NCBI GenBank assembly: GCA_023433965.1
Contig: JAEYTQ010000082.1
Span: 1 to 6,492, forward strand
Source: Pseudomonadota bacterium
Lineage (GTDB): Bacteria > Pseudomonadota > Alphaproteobacteria > Rhizobiales > Xanthobacteraceae
Direction: 5' to 3'
Length of the DNA stretch: 6,492 bases
Part shown: one piece after another, positions 1 through 4,076 of the stretch
How the letters are laid out: each line of letters starts with the position of its first letter
Position numbering within the stretch: the first letter of the stretch is position 1
Program-made: the position numbers and the translations under genes
Notes under the pieces: model-generated
The model's input: only the letters and a program-made list of their open reading frames with translations
What the model was told of the DNA's origin: nothing
Databases searched by the model: none

Positions 1-879
1 GCCAAGGGCAGCGTGACGGCGGCCTCCAGCCATCTCGGGCTGACCCAGCCGGCCGTGACGCAGCAGCTGCGGCAACTGCAGGACCTCGCCGGCCTGCCGC
101 TGGTGCAGCGGACCGGGGACGGCATGCTGCTGACCGAGGCGGGCAAGGAGGTGCTGGCGCTTGCCGAACGGGTCGAGGCCGCCATCGCGGACTGCCAGGG
201 CGCGCTCGACCTGCTGGCGGGGCGGACCGGCGGCACGGTGCATCTCGGTGCGGTCTCGACCGCGAAATATTTCGTGCCGCATGCGATCGCGGCGTTCTCC
301 AAGCGCTACCCCAAGATCGAGATCAAGCTGACCATCGGCAATCGCGAGGAGATCCGCGAGGCCATGCACGGCTACGATCTCGATTTCGCGGTGATGGGTC
401 GGCCACCGGCCGACGTCACCGTCGATGTCCGCCAGCTCGGGCGCAATCCGCACATCATCGTCGCGCGCAAGGGGCACTGGCTGGAGAAGGATTCCGGCCT
501 CAACCTGACCGACCTCGTGCACGAGACCTTCCTCACCCGCGAGCCCGGATCGGGCACGCGGACGCTGATGGAGGGGCTGTTCCAGAAGTCCGATCTCGAG
601 CCGATCATCGGCATGGAGATGAGCAGCAACGAGACCATCAAGCAGGCTGTGATCGCCGGGCTCGGCATCGCCTTCATCTCGGCCCACACCGTGGCGCACG
701 AGCTCGCCGAGGGCCGGCTCGTCGTGCTCGACGTCGCGGGCCTGCCGATCTTGCGGCAATGGTACGTGATCCGCCGCAGCGACAAGGTGCTGCTGCCGCC
801 GGCACAGGCGATGTTCGACTTTCTGGGCTCGGAAGGATCGAATTACCTGCCCGACCTGCCCGAGCTCGGCGGGCGATAG
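1..879 (+). CDS. cbbR: LysR-type transcriptional regulator, CbbR-like (5' end outside window)
   Basis: This is a DNA-binding regulator of the LysR family, most like CbbR, which senses Calvin-cycle metabolites and activates the cbb (CO2 fixation) operon. The reading frame is open from base 1, so the gene starts left of the window; 292 residues are visible and about 25 are missing. The visible part opens inside the winged helix-turn-helix: SVTAAS, then LTQPAVTQQLRQLQ (about residues 4-26) and LTEAGKEVL (about 44-52), which are hallmark LysR sequences. The co-inducer domain fills the rest. GSGTRTLMEGLF, MSSNETIKQAVIAGLGIAFI and the C-terminal LRQWYVIRR stretch are the pattern I associate with CbbR rather than with generic LysR proteins. 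The TAG stop lies 11 bases from the stop of a tiny convergent gene. By family custom the target cbb operon should lie divergently to the left, which cannot be seen here. LysR membership is certain; the CbbR assignment is probable. Confidence 0.88.
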   Translation, partial: AKGSVTAASSHLGLTQPAVTQQLRQLQDLAGLPLVQRTGDGMLLTEAGKEVLALAERVEAAIADCQGALDLLAGRTGGTVHLGAVSTAKYFVPHAIAAFSKRYPKIEIKLTIGNREEIREAMHGYDLDFAVMGRPPADVTVDVRQLGRNPHIIVARKGHWLEKDSGLNLTDLVHETFLTREPGSGTRTLMEGLFQKSDLEPIIGMEMSSNETIKQAVIAGLGIAFISAHTVAHELAEGRLVVLDVAGLPILRQWYVIRRSDKVLLPPAQAMFDFLGSEGSNYLPDLPELGGR

Positions 880-890
880 AAGGCCGGCGC

Positions 891-983
891 TCAGCTCATC
901 AGCTTCATGGCAACGGTCGCCGCCAGCACCAGAATGATCTGGAGCAGGCGCTCCGTCGTGAAGATGCGGTTGAAGGTGGTCAT
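891..983 (-). CDS. 30-residue single-helix small protein, function unknown
   Basis: This is a short frame, ATG to TGA, of 30 codons. The peptide begins MTTFNRIFTTERLLQ, continues with a hydrophobic run from about Leu13 to Met29 (IILVLAATVA in its centre), and ends KLMS. That is one possible membrane-spanning helix with a short, positively charged N-terminus. All but two codons (an ATT and a GTT) end in G or C, as in the confirmed genes nearby, which is the main argument that it is real. Against it, only a weak GGGG lies ahead of the ATG and no AGGAG is present. It runs convergent to cbbR with an 11-base gap, and its start is 138 bases downstream of the 64-residue gene on the same strand. No function is recognised; it could be a small membrane peptide or a chance frame in GC-rich DNA. 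Confidence 0.45.
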   Translation of the reverse strand: MTTFNRIFTTERLLQIILVLAATVAMKLMS

Positions 984-1042
984 CGCGTGCCCCGGCCGGC
1001 GTGAAGGAGATCTCGATCGGCCCGTAGCTAGCACAGAAGGGG

Positions 1043-1058
1043 ACGGAGACAACTCCGT
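1043..1058. repeat. Inverted repeat (hairpin) between the two small genes
   Basis: ACGGAG, a 4-base ACAA loop, then CTCCGT gives a perfect 6-bp stem. An outer GGGG (1039-1042) and CCCC (1064-1067) can extend it on one side of a bulge. It lies downstream of the 64-residue gene and upstream of the 30-residue gene, so it could be a terminator-like hairpin for the former or an operator for the latter. No T-run follows on either strand, so a classic intrinsic terminator is not supported. Confidence 0.35.
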
Positions 1059-1121
1059 AATCGCCCCGTGGCCGGCCGCGGCTCCGGCGGGCCGGTTCGC
1101 GGCTGCGCCGATCGCTGGCGA

Positions 1122-1316
1122 TCAGGCCGCGATCGCGGCCTGGTCCGTGCACGTCGCAAAATAGGCTTCCAGCTCCGCCAGCGCCCGCGCTTCCCATTCC
1201 ATCGCCTGCTCCAGCAGCGACCAGCTCTGGCCTGGGCGGAACGCTGCGGTCTGGCGATAGAGCGATGCGATGCTGCGATAGCGGCGCACGTTTTCCAGGA
1301 TGGCGTGACCGTTCAT
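1122..1316 (-). CDS. Small conserved-type hypothetical protein, 64 residues
   Basis: The function is unknown. The protein starts MNGHAILENVRRYRSIAS and is mostly amphipathic helix, rich in Ala, Glu and Arg, with a Trp-containing central stretch (SWSLLEQAMEWEARALAE, about residues 31-48) and a single Cys near the C-terminus (residue 56). There is no membrane segment or signal peptide, so it is probably cytoplasmic. The ATG at 1316 is chosen over the longer frame reaching 1511 because AGGGAG lies 9 bases before it and the upstream extension reads as composition-driven filler. Small proteins of this look, with a YRQ...SW...A..WE pattern, are as I recall common in Bradyrhizobium and relatives, usually annotated as hypothetical. 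It is transcribed leftward, divergent from the MFS transporter gene across a 420-base gap. I am fairly sure it is a gene and have no basis for a role. Confidence 0.78.
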   Translation of the reverse strand: MNGHAILENVRRYRSIASLYRQTAAFRPGQSWSLLEQAMEWEARALAELEAYFATCTDQAAIAA

Positions 1317-1414
1317 GTCCGAAAACTCCCTCGTCATTCCCGGGGAGAAACTGCGGCCAAATCTTTTTCGAAAAGTTAGCGGCGCGCGGCAAGTTCGCGG
1401 ATGGTTGCCGGACT

Positions 1415-1430
1415 GTTGCGCGAGCGCAAC
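1415..1430. promoter_or_regulatory. Candidate operator: GTTGCGC-GA-GCGCAAC dyad
   Basis: This is a perfect 7+7 inverted repeat with a 2-base centre. It lies about 100 bases upstream of the 64-residue gene and about 300 bases upstream of the transporter gene. Short symmetric sites like this suit dimeric helix-turn-helix regulators, but no regulator gene adjoins it and GC-rich DNA produces such repeats by chance. No binding protein can be named. Confidence 0.25.
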
Positions 1431-1587
1431 GCGCGCGGTGGAGTTTATTGCGGATTCGTTGCCGCGCTCTCGCCGGAAGGCGAAAACGACGACCTTAGGA
1501 TCGCCCCTCACGGATGAGCCCGGATAAGCGAGAGATACGTCAATTCCGAATTTCGGTAGAGTGGGATATTCGCGAAGCGGATTGACG

Positions 1588-1609
1588 GAGAGCGAAACAC
1601 CTCGCTCTC
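1588..1609 (+). repeat. Strong hairpin in the leader region of the transporter gene
   Basis: GAGAGCGA, loop AACACC, then TCGCTCTC forms a perfect 8-bp stem with a 6-base loop, about 130 bases before the transporter ATG. No T-run follows it. It could be a leader-RNA structure, a barrier hairpin or a protein site; its length makes it the best-formed dyad in this intergenic region. Confidence 0.4.
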
Positions 1610-1628
1610 GTAGCCCGATCGCGACAAG

Positions 1629-1657
1629 TTGCTCGCGCGTTCACGAGCTGCGACAAT
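1629..1657 (+). promoter_or_regulatory. Weak candidate promoter for the MFS transporter gene
   Basis: TTGCTC and GACAAT are separated by 17 bases and would start transcription about 70 bases before the transporter ATG. The matches to the sigma-70 consensus are partial (3 of 6 and 4 of 6). This is the best-spaced pair I could find by eye, but it is weak. Confidence 0.2.
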
Positions 1658-1736
1658 CCCAACGCGGGGCCGACACAAAGCTGCGGCATTTCTCCGCTTA
1701 CTCCTGCGCCCCGCCCTGTTCTTCCCCGGAGCTCTC

Positions 1737-2891
1737 ATGTCTTCAGCCGATCGGCCGGCGACGCGTCTTGCCACCCGGCTTGCCTTCCTCGTGGCGGGCT
1801 TCGGCATCGCGTGCTGGGCACCGCTGGTGCCGTTCGCGAAGGCGCGGCTCGGGGTGGACGACGGCGTTCTCGGGCTGCTGCTGCTCAGCCTCGGCATCGG
1901 TTCGGTCCTCGCGATGCTGCTGACCGGCGTGCTCAGCGCGCGCTCCGGCAGCAGACCTATCATCATCGCGGGCGGACTCGGTCTCACGCTAGTGCTGCCG
2001 CTGCTCGCCGTCGCGGCGTCGCCCGTGACGCTCGCGCTGGCGCTGTTCGCCTTCGGCGCCGCACTCGGCTCCATCGACGTCGCCATGAACATCCACGCCG
2101 TGGAAGTGGAGCGAGCCGCGGGGCGCCCGCTGATGTCCGGCTTCCACGCCCTGTTCAGCATCGGCGGCTTCGCCGGATCCGCGCTGATGACCGCGCTGCT
2201 TTCGCTGCAGCTCGGCGCGCTGGCCTGCACGCTGATCTGCTCCGCCCTGATGCTGATCGCAATGCTCGTGACCTGGCCGCGCCTGCTTCGCTCGGTGCAG
2301 GTGCAGGACGGCCCATTGTTCGTGCTGCCGCACGGATCGGTGCTGCTGCTCGCGCTGCTCGGCGCCATCACCTTCCTGGTCGAAGGCGCGATGCTGGATT
2401 GGAGCGCGCTGCTCCTGATCGGGGCAGGGCTCGTCACCGAGGCGCAAGGCGGAACCGGCTACATCGTGTTCTCGGTCGCGATGACGGTAGGACGGCTCGG
2501 CGGCGATGCGGTGGTTGCGCGCATCGGCGATCGCGCGACGTTGCTGGGGGGCAGCCTGATCGCGATTGCGGGCTTTGTGGCCCTGCTCACGGCGCCCATT
2601 GCGGCGGTTGCCATCGGCGGGTTCCTGCTGATCGGGCTCGGCGCGTCGAACCTCGTGCCGGTGCTGTTCAGACGGGCGGCGCGGCAAACGGTGATGCCTG
2701 CCGGCCTCGCGGTCGCGGCGGTCACGACCGCAGGCTATGCCGGCGTCCTCGTCGGCCCGGCCGGCGTCGGCTTCATCGCACAGATTGGCGGGCTGCCGCT
2801 CGCGTTCTGGCTGTTGGCCGCACTGATGGGGCTCGTCACGCTGTCGGCGCGGATCGCCACGACCAGTGCGCGGCAGGCCGCCGCGATCTAG
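1737..2891 (+). CDS. MFS transporter, YbjJ-like, 384 residues
   Basis: This is an inner-membrane permease of the major facilitator superfamily; the substrate is unknown, and drug or metabolite efflux is only a default guess. The 384-residue protein has about 12 hydrophobic segments, beginning at residues 12-32 and 43-66. A motif-A-like loop, [11 protein letters not shown], lies at 64-74 and its second-half counterpart, [15 protein letters not shown], at 252-266. [12 protein letters not shown] (114-125), [11 protein letters not shown] (134-144) and [12 protein letters not shown] (216-227) are the patterns I associate with YbjJ-type MFS proteins. The ATG at 1737 is preferred to one at 1629: GGAG ends 5 bases before it, and the upstream 36 residues are arginine-rich and not membrane-like. 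The gene points away from the small genes and converges on msrA, sharing the CTAG that ends both frames. It has no visible partner gene. Confidence 0.88.
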   Translation: MSSADRPATRLATRLAFLVAGFGIACWAPLVPFAKARLGVDDGVLGLLLLSLGIGSVLAMLLTGVLSARSGSRPIIIAGGLGLTLVLPLLAVAASPVTLALALFAFGAALGSIDVAMNIHAVEVERAAGRPLMSGFHALFSIGGFAGSALMTALLSLQLGALACTLICSALMLIAMLVTWPRLLRSVQVQDGPLFVLPHGSVLLLALLGAITFLVEGAMLDWSALLLIGAGLVTEAQGGTGYIVFSVAMTVGRLGGDAVVARIGDRATLLGGSLIAIAGFVALLTAPIAAVAIGGFLLIGLGASNLVPVLFRRAARQTVMPAGLAVAAVTTAGYAGVLVGPAGVGFIAQIGGLPLAFWLLAALMGLVTLSARIATTSARQAAAI

Positions 2892-3403
2892 CCGCCTACG
2901 GCAGCCGCGCGGCGCGGCAGCTTCCAGCCGGGCCGGATGAAGTGGCAGGTGTAGCCGTCAGGGTAGCGTTCGAGATAATCCTGATGCTCCGGCTCGGCTT
3001 CCCAAAACTCGCGCGCGGGCGCGACCTCGGTCACGACTTTGCCGGGCCACAGGCCGGACGCCTCCACGTCCGCGATGGTGTCCTCGGCGATCCGCTTCTG
3101 CTCCTCGCTGGTGTAGAAGATCGCGGAGCGATAGCTCGTGCCGATATCATTGCCCTGGCGGTTGATCGTGGTGGGATCATGGATCTGGAAGAAGAACTCC
3201 AGCATGGTGCGGAAGCTGGTCTTGGCCGGATCGAACACGATCTCGATCGCTTCGGCATGGCCTTCATGATTGCGGTAGGTGGCGTTCTTGACGTGGCCGC
3301 CGGTGTAGCCGACGCGGGTGGAGATCACGCCCGGCTGCCTGCGGATGAGATCCTGCATGCCCCAGAAGCAGCCACCGGCCAAAACTGCGCGTTCCGTCGT
3401 CAT
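2888..3403 (-). CDS. msrA: Peptide methionine-S-sulfoxide reductase MsrA
   Basis: MsrA reduces the S-diastereomer of methionine sulfoxide, in proteins and as the free amino acid, back to methionine, normally using thioredoxin. The 171-residue protein carries the catalytic GGCFWG motif with Cys12 near the N-terminus. Further family blocks are GYTGG (32-36), EAIEIVFDP (51-59), [17 protein letters not shown] (70-86), [10 protein letters not shown] (88-97) and EHQDYL (139-144). A second Cys, Cys153 in GYTCHF, sits where the resolving cysteine of the short mycobacterial MsrA lies, so a two-Cys mechanism is likely. No signal peptide is present, so it is cytoplasmic. The ATG at 3403 is chosen because GGGAG lies 8 bases before it; the TTG at 3418 would overlap that site. 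It is the last of three minus-strand genes, after bisC and osmC, and its stop overlaps the convergent transporter stop. Confidence 0.96.
   Translation of the reverse strand: MTTERAVLAGGCFWGMQDLIRRQPGVISTRVGYTGGHVKNATYRNHEGHAEAIEIVFDPAKTSFRTMLEFFFQIHDPTTINRQGNDIGTSYRSAIFYTSEEQKRIAEDTIADVEASGLWPGKVVTEVAPAREFWEAEPEHQDYLERYPDGYTCHFIRPGWKLPRRAAAVGG
2904..2918 (+). terminator. GC-rich hairpin just past the transporter stop, possible transcript end
   Basis: GCCGCG, loop CGG, CGCGGC gives a 6-bp stem starting 13 bases after the transporter stop codon, inside the 3' coding end of msrA. It has no T-run, so it is at most a weak or Rho-assisted end signal for the rightward transcript. Coding constraint in msrA may equally explain it. 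Confidence 0.2.
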
Positions 3404-3411
3404 GTGATGTG

Positions 3412-3416
3412 CTCCC
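3412..3416 (-). promoter_or_regulatory. Ribosome binding site deciding the msrA start
   Basis: GGGAG read on the minus strand, 8 bases before the ATG at 3403. Because a TTG start at 3418 would fall on this site itself, it fixes the downstream ATG as the real start. Confidence 0.7.
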
Positions 3417-3450
3417 AATCGATCGCTCTGTGCGTTTTCGCAGCTGCCGC

Positions 3451-3456
3451 ATCATA
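3451..3456 (-). promoter_or_regulatory. Candidate -10 element for msrA
   Basis: TATGAT on the minus strand matches the sigma-70 -10 consensus at 5 of 6 positions, in an AT-rich island of an otherwise GC-rich gap, about 48 bases before the msrA ATG. No good -35 is seen; the -35 position falls on the 3470-3488 hairpin. It suggests that msrA can be transcribed independently of osmC. Confidence 0.35.
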
Positions 3457-3469
3457 TAGGCTTTGCGCG

Positions 3470-3488
3470 GCCGGGCCGAAAGCCCGGC
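3470..3488 (-). repeat. GC-rich hairpin between osmC and msrA
   Basis: GCCGGGC, a 5-base loop, then GCCCGGC: a perfect 7-bp stem, 53 bases past the osmC stop in the direction of osmC transcription. No T-run follows, so it could be a Rho-dependent or attenuating end of the osmC transcript. One arm (3482-3487) can also pair with CCGGGC at 3523-3528, giving a competing fold. Confidence 0.45.
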
Positions 3489-3494
3489 ACGCGC

Positions 3495-3522
3495 GTCCAC
3501 CCGGCTCCCGAGCCGGATGGAC
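3495..3522 (-). repeat. Long interrupted hairpin just downstream of osmC
   Basis: GTCCA pairs with TGGAC and CCGGCT with AGCCGG, with one mismatch between the two helices and a 4-base loop (CCCG). That makes 11 paired positions within 28 bases, 18 bases past the osmC stop. It is the most stable-looking dyad in the window and may protect the 3' end of, or terminate, the osmC message. It could also be a copy of a dispersed palindromic repeat, which cannot be judged from a single window. Confidence 0.5.
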
Positions 3523-3540
3523 CCGGGCAAGCACCCGCCG

Positions 3541-3963
3541 CTAGCCCAGCTTGGCGTCGAGCGTGATCGCGGCGTTGAGCACCTTCGACACCGGACAGTT
3601 CTTCTCGGCCTCGCCGGCGAGCTTCGCAAAGCCGGCCTCGTCGAGGTTCGGCACCTTTGCGCGCAAGGTCAGCGCGGACTTGCTGATCTTGAAACCCTTG
3701 CCTTCGGGCTCCAGCGTCACCGCGGCTTCCGTCGACAGCTCCTCCGGCGTGAAACCGGCCATTTGCAGGCCGAAGGCCAGCGCCATCGTAAAGCAACCTG
3801 CGTGGGCCGCCGCGATCAACTCCTCGGGATTGGTGCCCTTCTCGTTCTCGAAGCGGGTCTTGAACGAATAGGGCGTCTGCGCCAGCACGCCGGATTCGCT
3901 CGTCAGATGACCTGCGCCGTCGCGGCCGGTGCCCTTCCAGACTGCCGTTGCCTTGCGGATCAT
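3541..3963 (-). CDS. osmC: OsmC family organic hydroperoxide reductase
   Basis: OsmC is a cytoplasmic thiol peroxidase that detoxifies organic hydroperoxides, working as an intertwined dimer. The 140-residue protein matches E. coli OsmC in length and in motif order: SESGVL (22-27), PYSFKTRFE (31-39), EKGTNPEELIAAAHAGCF (41-58), then NCPVSKVL (122-129). The redox pair is Cys57 and Cys123. Arg37 and a Glu of TNPEEL correspond to the residues that hold the peroxidatic Cys in its reactive state. It is closer to OsmC proper than to Ohr, judging by the GTNPEELIAAAHAGCF and CPVSKVL blocks. The ATG at 3963 has AAAGGAG 7 bases upstream, the best ribosome binding site in the window; a GTG at 3990 is rejected. 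It lies 113 bases after bisC and 137 bases before msrA, all on the same strand. A 12-bp palindrome sits 26 bases before the start and may be its operator. Confidence 0.95.
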   Translation of the reverse strand: MIRKATAVWKGTGRDGAGHLTSESGVLAQTPYSFKTRFENEKGTNPEELIAAAHAGCFTMALAFGLQMAGFTPEELSTEAAVTLEPEGKGFKISKSALTLRAKVPNLDEAGFAKLAGEAEKNCPVSKVLNAAITLDAKLG

Positions 3964-3988
3964 TTCAGTTCTCCTTTCTTTGTTCAGC

Positions 3989-4000
3989 ACAAGCGCTTGT
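3989..4000. promoter_or_regulatory. 12-bp perfect palindrome upstream of osmC, candidate operator
   Basis: ACAAGCGCTTGT is a perfect 12-bp palindrome, 26 bases before the osmC ATG and just upstream of its ribosome binding site. Position and symmetry suit binding of a dimeric repressor near the transcription start. The sequence alone does not say which regulator: MarR/OhrR-type sensors are known for ohr and osmC genes, while a central CG is typical of LacI-type sites. Confidence 0.4.
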
Positions 4001-4002
4001 TA

Positions 4003-4016
4003 CCGCCGGAAGGCGG
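4003..4016 (-). repeat. Hairpin between bisC and osmC
   Basis: CCGCC, loop GGAA, GGCGG gives a 5-bp GC-only stem, about 60 bases past the bisC stop and immediately upstream of the 12-bp palindrome. It may help to end the bisC transcript, although no T-run follows. Its core, CGCCGGAAGGCG, occurs identically at 1471-1482. Confidence 0.35.
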
Positions 4017-4076
4017 CATGGACATGACGGCCTGCCGGCCCCGGATTGCACGCTCCGTCGGGCCGCAATGAAAACC

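Larger units (their letters stand above)
1317..1736. other. Divergent intergenic region, 420 bases, with several dyads
   Basis: No credible gene is visible between the 64-residue gene and the MFS transporter gene. Frames that cross it on either strand have no recognisable family and poor codon character. What it holds is inverted repeats: TTTTCGAAAA (1365-1374) in a short AT-richer patch; GTTGCGC-GA-GCGCAAC (1415-1430); CGCCGGAAGGCG (1471-1482); CCGAA-T-TTCGG (1546-1556); and an 8-bp stem at 1588-1609. Both flanking genes must be controlled from here, so some of these are candidate operators or leader structures. Confidence 0.6.

Noticed and set aside
1122..1511. Extended 129-residue version of the small minus-strand protein
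   Set aside because: The upstream 65 residues look non-coding, while the internal ATG at 1316 has a well-placed AGGGAG.
1315..1527. Plus-strand 70-codon frame beginning MSENSLVIPGEK
   Set aside because: It lies mostly in dyad-rich intergenic DNA, has no ribosome binding site that I can see, and overlaps the start of the 64-residue gene on the other strand.
1629..1736. Extended N-terminus of the MFS transporter from the ATG at 1629
   Set aside because: The extra 36 residues are basic and not membrane-like, and a ribosome binding site lies directly before the ATG at 1737.
1508..2437. Minus-strand open frame of 309 codons antisense to the transporter gene
   Set aside because: Ser/Arg/Ala-rich shadow; it crosses from intergenic DNA into the MFS gene without any family signature.
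1811..3544. Long plus-strand open frame of 577 codons across the transporter gene and msrA
   Set aside because: It is Arg/Ala/His-rich with no family motifs, and it overlaps a clear MFS gene in another frame and msrA on the other strand. It is open because of high GC content.
4045..4069. ATTGC...GCAAT inverted repeat after bisC as an intrinsic terminator
   Set aside because: Only a 5-bp outer stem with a poorly paired 15-base interior and no following T-run.
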